Assembly: GCA_003427395.1 (NCBI GenBank)
Contig: BFEA01000565.1
Coordinates: forward strand, 934,477-985,277
Length of the DNA: 50,801 nucleotides
Reading direction: 5' to 3'
Origin: Chara braunii
Taxonomy: Eukaryota > Streptophyta > Charophyceae > Charales > Characeae
Every line of letters starts with the position of its first letter. Positions within the stretch are counted from its first letter, which is position 1. Positions 42,961 to 50,801 of the stretch are shown here, piece by piece. Position numbers and translations under genes: made by a program. The notes beneath the pieces were generated by a model. That model was not told the origin of the DNA, did not search any database, and worked only from the letters and a program-made list of their open reading frames with translations.

Positions 42961-43368
42961 GGGAGAAAAAAAAAAAAAAAAAACCTGAAAAACGAATAGC
43001 AAGCTACTGAGGGTTGTGCCGCCCCACACGCAGCCTGAAAAAATGACATTTCAAGCTCTAAACTACTGGCAGTGTATCTACCTATGTTCTACCAGATTCA
43101 TGGCAAACGTAAGTACGTTTTTTTTTTTTCTCTTTTCTTAGCAAACCCTGCCAACGAGGCATGGCAGTCCGTTCTAGATTTCGTTACTTGATAACAAACA
43201 GGAGAATGCTTGGATACTGTATTTCTAGGAAGATGTAGTAGAAGAGAAAAATAAAAAAAAACACAGACCCAAATTGCCCGCACAAACCCACATCGCCCGC
43301 CCCCTGTTTTCAACGGGAAAAAACTATATCCCTCAAAAGAGAAACAATGCACACACGCCAACAAACAT

Positions 43369-43370
<2 letters not shown>

Positions 43371-43418
<48 letters not shown>
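43371..43418. repeat. (CA)n microsatellite
   Basis: About 24 CA dinucleotides, followed by imperfect CA-rich sequence to about 43,510. The His/Thr-rich and Cys/Val-rich ORFs across it are artefacts of the repeat. Confidence 0.95.
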
Positions 43419-43426
<8 letters not shown>

Positions 43427-43767
43427 GCCCATACATTCATATTCATGCACAAACACACTCTCACGCGCAGGCACACACATACACACATACGCGCACACAC
43501 ATCACACCTACAGACACATAACTGGGGCATTGGGGGTTGGGGGATGTGGGGGCGAATGGGAGGTGCTTCAGGAGTTGTTGTTTTTTTTTTTTTTTTTTTT
43601 TGCCTAGGGCAACGTGTTCCGGACCCCGCGCATCAATTTCGTTTTTCCAAAAAGCGAGGGAGCGGCCCGTTTTCTCGTTTAACGCGAATTCAACTGGATT
43701 TTTTTTAATTTAACAGGATTCAACGGGAGTTTAATTCCCCCGTTCCCCGTTAAATAGACACACAGCC

Positions 43768-44580
43768 TTGAACCAGTTTGTGAAGGGTTGAATCACTGGA
43801 CACAATTGAGGGGTTCTGGGAGCGATGGCGGAAGCAGAAAGGTCAGTTCCCAACATTAGCCGACAAGTGGGAAGCAGGGTTTAGGATACTTTCGAAGTTG
43901 CAGGACATTTTCTGTCATATCCTTGCGTTGAACAAAAACAAGGAGATAAGAAACTGCTGGAAGACAGTCCATGCGGCAGAAGAAAAAAAGAAGAGGCAAC
44001 CCATCTCAGCAATGACGTGGGGAAAGGAGAAGGCTAGCGGAATGGGATGAGAAACAACAGGAGAAGTCAGAGTTATGGGCGGAAAGGTTGAAGATCAAGC
44101 GACTGGAGGTGTACGATAGGATGACTAGGGAAACATTCCAAAAGCTAACGCCAGCAAGGACCGCCCCCGTTCTGAAAGAGCTCAGACATCCCTTCGACTC
44201 CAATGAACCAGCTGCAGTGGAGCCCGAGGAATCGAGGATCTATGAAGATACACGGTGTTGTACTATCAAGACATACTGACTTCAAGAAGGTAGGGAAAAG
44301 GTGCAGACATAGACATGGCCGCACACTCAGATCACTGGAATAACACGACAGTAAGGCTGCCTACATAAGGACGCTTGGACCTGGACCAACCAATCACGAA
44401 GGAGGAAGCAGGGGAAACCCTGAAAGCCATGGCGAATGGGAAGACCCCAGGGAACGATGGACTCCCGACGGAGTTCTACGGACAACATTGAAACGTGCTA
44501 GGAGGGGCCCTCGTAGAGATCTACAACGAGATGCAGATGGGAGGCAAACTGTCGGGCAGCGCATGCAGAGGGATAATTTT
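43768..44580 (+). pseudogene. LINE ORF2, linker and start of reverse transcriptase
   Basis: Coding resumes directly after the insertion (LNQFVKG). A charged helical linker follows across several frames (KIKRLEVYDRMTRETFQKLT and LKELRHPFDSNEPAAVEPEE at 44,088-44,279). Then comes the RT entry region: LDLDQPITKEEAGETLKAMA and NGKTPGNDGLPTEFYGQH near 44,380-44,490, and EIYNEMQMGGKLSGSACRG before 44,580. GKTPGNDGLPTEFY is the standard block 0/1 of LINE RTs. Several stops interrupt it. It is broken at about 44,581 by a non-coding insert. Confidence 0.75.
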
Positions 44581-44990
44581 TACCCCATTTAAACCACCTG
44601 TCCCCCCGCCAGCCGAAACCCCTATGCCCGGTGAGTTAGGGCCGGGTTGAACGGAGGGGCGGCGACCACCGTTCGTCACAAGCGGGTCCAATCCCGCCAT
44701 TCGCAACCGGCAACTTTGCCGATTTTTTGTGCTAAGATGAATTCATCAAAAGGTCTGCAAATTTGAGGGTCCGTAGATAAGGTCGCGATCTTTCACGGAA
44801 AAATATCACGAAAAAAAAAACCATTTTGACCGTTAAATATTTGTTGTGCCGATTTTGTGGATTTTCGAAAAATTCCATTTTTTCGAGCCCGACTTGATTT
44901 CCACTCTGTACTACCGATACCCCTGAAATTTTAGACGTAAGGGAGATTACCGGTACCCCCGAGGTTTCTTACGTCAAGGTGACCAGTGGT
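44581..44990. mobile_element. About 0.4 kb non-coding insert in the LINE RT
   Basis: Separates GIIFT from KKGDTSEIRNWRPISLLN, which are adjacent in LINE RTs. The insert is C-rich at its left end, has A-rich patches, and near its right end holds an 8-bp inverted repeat, GACGTAAG at 44,934 and CTTACGTC at 44,968. No coding potential. Type unknown; clear duplicated target sites were not found. Confidence 0.5.
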
Positions 44991-46640
44991 TTAAGAAGGG
45001 AGACACAAGTGAAATTCGCAACTGGAGGCCGATCTCGCTACTAAATGTCTCCTACAAGATCTTGGCGAAAGTACTGGCGTAAAGACTGGGTAGATACTTA
45101 CCAGGCCTCGTGGAGGATGACCATGCAGCTTTAGTCAGAGGCCGCTCCATCTACGAAAACATCGTCACTGCGGTGAAAGTGATAGAGGTAGTTAGTCAGG
45201 AGGAATTAGAGGTCGATTTCCTATTATTGGACATGGAAAAGGTGTACGATTGAGTTAATTGGTCATACGTTTTGACTTCCCTTAAATGGATGGGTTTTGG
45301 AGAAGTTTTCTGTAATTGGGTGGTAGGTTTGTATTCGTTATCGACTGCCTAAGTTATGGTGAATGAGCAGATCTCATCCCCGTTCCGCCTGTCACGGTTA
45401 TTACGTCAGGGATGTCCCCTGCTGCCTTCGCTGTTTGTAGTCCACCTGGAGATCCCACTAAACAACATTAGAGTAAAAATGCTCAAATACCGGGTATAGA
45501 TGTGGGCCACCAAGCATGTAAGGTGAAGACGCAGGCAGATGACTAATTTGCAGTTTCTGCCAACACAGTTGAATTGCTGTGAGCTCTGCGATATTGCCTG
45601 AGAGGCTGAGACAATACGAAGAATTGTCGGAAGTGGCGATAAACTGGTCCAAGTCAGTGTTTTTGCTGCCCCAAAGGTATACCCCTGCGGCAGACTGCGG
45701 TATGAAGCGAGTATAGTGATAACTCTGAGCGGTTCTTAGGTGTCCAATTGACCCTCATTTTGTGTGCACTCCGACAATAAGAGATTCTCAAGACCAAGGT
45801 TTTGGAGATAATGACCACATGGGGCAAGGCTCCGCATTTGTCCCTCTTTGGGCGTGCATTGGTGGTAAACGTGGCACTTTTTGCTCTTCTTACCTTTGTG
45901 GGAAACATGCGACCAATAGAAAAAAAAACACAAACAATGGTTAGAAGGACAGCCTCGAGGTTCATCTGGAAGCCCTTTGCAAAAGAAGAGGAGAAAGCCA
46001 TGTCAAAAGGTGCATGGGAGCTGATCTGCGTCCCCAGGAAAGAAGGTGGATTGGTCATGGTGGACCCAGGGAAAGGGAACCTGGCCATACTAGCCAGCTG
46101 GGTAGTCCGGGCTATCACCACACAAAGGACAAGCACTGGATCACACTGGGTGAAAGTATCCTAAGTAAAGAATGGCAACTGGAACGAAAGACCGATGTTT
46201 GGGCATGCGTGTGGATCCATTCCTATCTAAGGAGGCAGCTGAAATCCGGACATGCTCAGTGAACCACGCACGAAAGAGGAAGTAATGTCGCAAATCATTT
46301 TCGATAATCAAAGAATTAGAGACAGCAGAGGTAGGATGTTGATGGCAAACTCGAAACGAGGGAGCTTTGGGAAGACATGGATACAACAAGGTGTGGTAAG
46401 ACTGAGAGATCTCTGGAACGAACTCACAGGAGGCTGGCAGAGGACGTGGAGGAAGTGCTAAGACCGAGAAGGTACATCAGACAGAGGAGACGACAAATAC
46501 TAGAAAGTATCCCAGTTGAGTGGTTGCAGATACTATCTTCGGCAAAGCCAAATCCGATAGGGACCTGGTACTATGAAGTTGGAAAGGAACGAGACTTGAT
46601 CTCATCCCAGCTGCGGGAATTCGTGAAACTGGTGGGATTC
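44991..46640 (+). pseudogene. LINE ORF2, reverse transcriptase core and thumb
   Basis: In order: KKGDTSEIRNWRPISLLNVS, YKILAKVLA, LVRGRSIYENIVTAVKVIE, LLLDMEKVYD with VNW (catalytic Asp block), SSPFRLSRLLRQGCPLLPSLF and QADD followed by a stop, where the family has Y-A-D-D. Past the RT core: KAPHLSLFGRALVVNVALFA and RRTASRFIWKPFAKEEEKAM, then WELICVPRKEGGLVMVDPGK and AILASWVVRAIT. These match the region that follows RT in plant-type LINEs. Frameshifts and stops are many. The coding is cut at 46,640 by a retroposon. Confidence 0.8.
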
Positions 46641-46671
<31 letters not shown>

Positions 46672-48109
46672 CAACGGGCCCAGTGCCCAAGGCTGATATT
46701 ATCAATGAAAATGTTGAGGCTGGGAACCTCACAGTCTACCCGGAGTGAACTCAAAAAACAGCTGAGAACCGGGCTCATCGTGAAGATGATCATGATCATG
46801 ATGATGATACTAGTGACGTTTCTGCTTTTGTAGTAAGCTATGCTATATCAGCTATTTTGGCTTCCTAACCTAACTTAAACTCCTAGCCGTCCATGAACCA
46901 AGATTTTAAAACTCAGAGACAATCCTACCCAAACCAACATCACCCATAGCCACTTTCTTCTCGCCGCCTAGCAGCCACCCCTTGTTTACCACTGAATTGC
47001 CTTCCTCCCTCGGCAAGACCAAGATCTCTCTACAAGACCTCACACTCCTGCAGATTGCAGGTCACAGGGCAACACCCCAGCTCCGGCCAGCGTCGTTCTG
47101 GGATCGACAAACCAGACGCACAAAACTGAGCAACTCTACGAATATCAGTCCAGGCTCAACCCTCTCTGGACTTCTCTATCCCAGCTACATTCAAAACCAG
47201 AAGCTACCACACAACCAAAAAACCAAAGGGCTAGATATAGCACGAAAGGACTAAGGTATGAAAAATAAACCGCCGGGATCCAAAAAGACTTTAAAAATTT
47301 CGAACTCCCTAACCCACCTTTCCAGGATCCCTCAACACTACCCTACTCCCTGCCGAGCTCTTCCAGGCCTCACACCCCCACTTCTGTTGGGTTACAGGGC
47401 AACACAACTCGCCCCGGCTCCGGCCAGCGTCGTCTCTACATCAATCTTTAACTGGTTCATAAGATGCCCACCCCAAAGCATCCCCAGATTACTCCACTCA
47501 GCCTCACGCTCCTGTATCAACAGATTACAGGGCAATACCCCAGCACCGACCGACGTCGTTCTGGCATCGAACAGCCACCGATCACCAAATATAGTAGTAT
47601 CAAAGCAACCCGGAGGAAGTTGCTAAGTCCCGGAACCGTAAGCACCCTCAGAACCCTCCAACAGGAAATTTTGAATAGGAACTGACCAAACAACAAAACC
47701 CCTCCCTCCGCACAACAATTGAAGGAACCCCAGGTCTCATATTCAGCCCTCGATCAAACACCCGAATGGTCTCATACCCTCCCATGCTGGAGTTAGAGGG
47801 CACTACCAAGCCCCGACACCGACCAACCTAGTGTAGACGGTTAGGAGTGCCTTCCACCCTCGGCGACTCCCCATACGTGCACACAATACTGGTAACAGGG
47901 ATATCACCCAGCTACAGCCACGTCGAAAGTGCTGGTTCTGTTTTCGACAGAACTCCCCAGACCTCATGCTCCTCAAGGGTCACAGAGTAGAACACTCTAG
48001 CACCGGCCTGTGTCGTCCCAGCATCTTCCTTCTAAGACCTACTAACGAAACCCACAGCCCCCCCTCTGTTGCTCCCCTTCCCACCTCTTCCCCGGGTACC
48101 CCGCAGCCC
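46641..48109 (-). mobile_element. Retroposon with poly(A) tail and 16-bp target-site duplication
   Basis: GAAACTGGTGGGATTC stands at 46,625-46,640 and again at 48,110-48,125, a perfect 16-bp direct repeat flanking 1,469 bp. On the plus strand the insert begins with about 28 T, so on the minus strand it ends with a poly(A) tail. This is the signature of target-primed retroposition. The LINE reading resumes just after the second duplication. The insert has no convincing ORF and contains irregular repeats, so it is best seen as a SINE-like or non-coding retroposon or a processed transcript copy. Confidence 0.8.
47037..48060. repeat. Irregular repeat units inside the retroposon
   Basis: The theme CCTCACnCTCCTG, ACAGGGCAA-n-ACCCCAGC, then CCGGCCAGCGTCGTTCTGG recurs. 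The ACAGGG anchor or a variant lies at 47,064, 47,394, 47,527, 47,795, 47,895 and 47,982. Spacing varies from about 90 to 330 bp. The first three units are the best preserved. Confidence 0.6.
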
Positions 48110-48125
48110 GAAACTGGTGGGATTC

Positions 48126-49020
48126 AGTTAAGCGGCAGGAAATTTCAACAATGGCAGTCGGAGACTGCAGAAGAAGAATGAAGACTGTGTGAAGAAGAGG
48201 AATTTTGCTCACTGCCAAAGGGGATCTTGGTAGAGATCAGAGTGAGAAAGACAAAGTTAGATGATAATTTATTCGTTGGAGCTGGGTAATGAAGTACAGG
48301 ATCCTCCGCATACTCCTCTGATGACGGCCACACAAAGATGGACAAGGGTCCTACCAGATGATGCAGAGAAGATCAGTCGAGCGCTGCAGAAGTGCTGGCA
48401 GCAACTGGCTGAGTCCCCGTTTACAAGAGCAGCCACCGTTTTAATATGGCTAGCCTCGCTCTTAGCCACTCCTTCTGCAGTTTGGCTAACAAGCAGGGGA
48501 ATGGAGGTAGATGTACAGTGTAAAAGATGACATTGGACCTATGAATTGACAGTACATATTTGGTGGGATTGCCCAGCCTCCCAAAGGATCTGGGACTGGT
48601 GGGCAGGACAGTGGGAGATTCGGACCGAAAATGCGGGACAAAGAGTGGCTACTATTTGGGGGTATACCAGACACTTTGGAGTTGAGCAAAGGGTGGGGGT
48701 ACGTGGCACAGGCAAGCCAGGCGGTGGGATACTGGGTTATCTGGACAGAAAAGAACCGGATCCTCTTCGAAAAGAAGACTGCGCCGGATCCTGAGATGAA
48801 AGCAACGTTTAAGACAATGATAAGAAGGGTACTGGCTGCAGGCTGGAGGAGGAGGGCGCCAAAGGGGAGAAGAGGTCGGCCAGGCAGAACTGGTTTCAGC
48901 CAACAGGATACCTGGGGACAAGATGGCAAACTGGGGTCGGTAGACCGTAAACGGAAACTGTCCTTTGCCAATTGGCTTGTTACGTAGGTAGGAGGCAGAG
49001 TACAGAAGGGTTGGGAAGAA
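48126..49020 (+). pseudogene. LINE ORF2 C-terminal region with zinc-finger (zf-RVT-like)
   Basis: After the retroposon the LINE continues in broken frames: SLPKGILVEIRV-type sequence, ALQKCWQQLAESPFTRAATV (48,261-48,530), then CKR, a stop, and LTVHIWWDCPASQRIWDWWA, which fits the Cys/His-containing zf-RVT domain found after plant LINE RTs. A frame change near 48,650 leads to LELSKGWGYVAQASQAVGYW with VIWTEKNRILFEKK, and a basic end RRRAPKGRRGRPGRTGF. The last stop is at 48,985-48,987. This is the end of ORF2. Confidence 0.7.
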
Positions 49021-49475
49021 AGTCACGGGTGGAGAAAATAGAAAAAGGAAAAAAGAGAGAAGTAGCGTAGGAAAATGCCATTAGAACCAACAAGGCGCAC
49101 TCAGTTGGGGTATCCGCAGTAGGAGGCAAGAGGTGAAGGGAGGATAGGAGAGTGTCCAGGAAATTAGAGGACCCAAGGGTCCACCCAGCCGCATTAGGCA
49201 GGGAAGGGGGAATTACCCCAGTCAGTAGCTTAGGGTGAGAGACCAGGTGTAGATCAGAAGTACAGATCGGGCAAATAGGAAGAAAGTTGGATGTGGTGGT
49301 ATTGGCTAACTAACAGAATGCAAGCTTTATGGAAGTTGAGTAGTTGGGCAGGAGCCCACTGTGAGCACTGGGTATGTCCCATTATTTGAATGTTTCTGTT
49401 CCGGGTTGTTTGTGAGGAATTCCCGGCCTCAAGGCTTCCCCCCCCCCCCTCCATTCCAAAAAAAAACAAAAAAAC
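49021..49475. other. Probable LINE 3' untranslated region
   Basis: Purine-rich, non-coding sequence that ends in a C run and an A-rich tract (AAAAAAAAACAAAAAAA at about 49,458-49,474). The tract could be the LINE's poly(A) tail. No target-site duplication could be paired, since the 5' end of the LINE is unknown. Confidence 0.4.
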
Positions 49476-49722
49476 GTGGGTTTTTGCCACAATACCTCCG
49501 CGGACCCGTCAAGTTGCTAGCATACGTTTAAAAACTGGTACTTCTGCAATTGCCAATTTGCCCTTTTTGCTTTGTTCTGACTTCGGTTGTCTCTCTGATT
49601 CTCGACGGCTCACTCGGAAGACTCATGCTCCCGACAGCAAATCACCAGTTTGTTTGCTTTCTGATCTCGCGCCCAAGGGAGGGGCGAACAGGTAGATTTG
49701 TTGTAAGTCTCAGTCTGAGTCA
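49476..49722. other. Unassigned sequence, no gene seen
   Basis: Ordinary-looking sequence between the LINE tail and the artefactual block. Short ORFs have no recognisable motif. Confidence 0.4.
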
Positions 49723-50138
49723 GCTCAAACCTTCGGACCACGCACATGTTTTTGGGACGCTGGACCTGGTTTCCAGCACGTGCCGCCCCCACCATTGGGG
49801 CTGTCTCTTATACACGTGGAGGGATGTATAAGAGACAGGCGTCTAACCAGCATCTTCCTTCTAAGACCTACTAACGAAACCCACAGCCCCTGCTCAAACC
49901 TTCGGACCACGCACATGTTTTTGGGACGCTGGACCTGGTTTCCAGCACGTGCCGCCCCCACCATTGGGGCTGTCTCTTATACACGTGGAGGGATGTATAA
50001 GAGACAGGCGTCTAACCAGCATCTTCCTTCTAAGACCTACTAACGAAACCCACAGCCCCTGCTCAAACCTTCGGACCACGCACATGTTTTTGGGACGCTG
50101 GACCTGGTTTCCAGCACGTGCCGCCCCCACCATTGGGG
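49723..50138. repeat. 169-bp tandem block with Nextera mosaic-end remnants (assembly artefact)
   Basis: GCTCAAACCTTCGGACCACG starts at 49,723, 49,892 and 50,061, exactly 169 bp apart. Between copies stand 38-bp joints at 49,801-49,838 and 49,970-50,007 that begin CTGTCTCTTATACAC and end TATAAGAGACAG, the two ends of the Nextera mate-pair junction linker. The middle ten bases, GTGGAGGGAT, are not linker. They equal genomic sequence at 50,154-50,163 and lie at the same 15-base offset after ACCATTGGGG. Untrimmed linker has thus been overlaid on the real sequence and the region multiplied. None of the ORFs here should be trusted. Confidence 0.95.
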
Positions 50139-50801
50139 AACCCGGTGGACCGGGTGGAGGGATACTACGTTGGGATGCTTCTAATATCACCTCGCCTACC
50201 TGTAGTACCCTCGGCCAGGGTCTTACCAAAAAAGAAGAAGCTCTGATTCTTGCTCAATTGACTCTAATTCTGTGTTTATTTCAGTCTTTCTCGAGTCTGT
50301 CGGTCCGTTTGGGTCTGTGCAATTTCTGTTTGAAGTCTGTTTGACGTCTGTTTGAAGTCTGTTTGAAGTCTGTTTGAAGTCTGTTTGTATTACTGGACAG
50401 TTTTGAGTCAGTTTGTGCCTGTTTCGAATCCATTTCGAGTCTGTTGTAGTCTACAGGTCCAGTTGAGTTTGTATGAGCACTTCCAAGAAGATATCGGTAT
50501 CAGGCCATTACACACGTTCTCGCTACACCACATTCTGCAAATCTAGATGCTTCTGAAAAGATCATAGGACTGAATAAGATAAGATCAAATCGCGAAAGAG
50601 CTCTATTTTTCTGCAGAACTTAACATTTCCGTCAAGCACCTTCAAGTTGTCCACTTAATCTCCTACCCAACTCACCAGAACCTCTTCACTTTTCATTTTT
50701 TGTAGACAGTTCAACAACACAGGCTTCATACTCTGGAGCACGCTCACACCCTGAAAACATCTCTTTCAGAGCGTCATTTCATATATATATATATATATAT
50801 A
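50139..50801. other. Unassigned sequence with short tandem repeats, no gene seen
   Basis: Contains five tandem copies of the 11-mer GAAGTCTGTTT (one variant) at 50,332-50,386, embedded in looser GAGTCTGTTTG-like sequence from about 50,290 to 50,450. It ends in an AT dinucleotide run from about 50,780 to the window end. No coding sequence. Confidence 0.6.

Larger units (their letters stand above)
42057..43767. mobile_element. Insertion with short terminal inverted repeats inside the LINE
   Basis: LINE coding (EYFKLNT) stops here and resumes after 43,767 (LNQFVKG). The ends carry CTGTGTGTC (42,063-42,071) and its complement GACACACAG (43,757-43,765). A second matching pair lies further in, GTTGAATCCT at 42,118-42,127 and AGGATTCAAC at 43,715-43,724. 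This looks like a DNA transposon or MITE-type element. It encodes no transposase I can see and has collected AT-rich sequence, a tRNA-like SINE, microsatellites and a poly(T) tract. Confidence 0.55.

Noticed and set aside
43274-43708. His/Thr-rich ORFs and their Cys/Val-rich antisense partners
   Set aside because: Pure products of the (CA)n microsatellite and a poly(T) tract.
49725-50344. Near-identical ORFs of 79-131 codons
   Set aside because: They are copies of the linker-derived artefactual tandem block.

Overview
The window is eukaryotic, intergenic and almost entirely transposable-element DNA. I find no intact host gene, rRNA or functional tRNA. A Ty3/Gypsy element, an APE-type LINE, microsatellites, isolated N calls, a 440-base gap and mate-pair linker remnants all point to a large, repeat-rich nuclear genome assembled from short reads. 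A plant-lineage genome, perhaps a charophyte such as Chara, is my impression from the LINE and Gag families. That is a low-confidence guess.

Region 1 (about 699-16,800) is a giant inverted repeat. Arms of about 3.7 kb (699-4,396 and 13,066-16,800, the latter running into the gap at 16,801-17,240) flank an 8.7 kb spacer. The spacer carries a decayed gag on the minus strand (6,905-7,983) with no pol, a five-unit 123-bp tandem repeat (11,735-12,350), and an array of hairpins with a conserved core and covarying stems (12,570-13,190). Two more copies of that hairpin lie in the left arm.

Region 2 (17,751-49,475) is a nested stack. A LINE on the plus strand has its ORF1 remnant at 17,751-18,703. 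Its endonuclease, reverse transcriptase and C-terminal zinc-finger parts follow at 41,130-49,020. Between them sits a giant Ty3/Gypsy element (18,704 to about 41,129) whose long direct repeats (LTRs) share at least 3.83 kb. Smaller insertions split the rest of the LINE: a 1.7 kb element with short terminal inverted repeats (42,057-43,767) that itself holds a tRNA-like SINE, a 0.4 kb insert (44,581-44,990), and a 1.47 kb retroposon with a poly(A) tail and a perfect 16-bp target-site duplication (46,641-48,109).

The most interesting content is inside the Gypsy element. Between its 5' LTR and gag lie about 6.3 kb of tightly packed, same-strand ORFs that belong to no family I recognise. They comprise an Arg/Gly-rich ORF with a possible intron, a pair of about 120-residue paralogs (A1, A2), five divergent about 240-residue paralogs (B1-B5) sharing an E-x-P-R-[AF] motif, and two orphans (C, D). 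Several overlap or abut in an operon-like way, including an ATGA stop-start overlap. After them come gag with an internal tandem repeat, a CCHC knuckle, protease, RT, RNase H, integrase (D,D-35-E) and a very basic C-terminal tail, then a polypurine tract. Almost every ORF carries stops or frameshifts, so this copy is dead, but the layout recalls giant Ogre-like elements that carry an extra ORF before gag.

Assembly artefacts are frequent: two about 80-90 bp duplications separated by a single N inside the Gypsy element (30,975-31,153 and 36,532-36,694), and a 169-bp tandem block at 49,723-50,138 bearing Nextera mosaic-end sequence.
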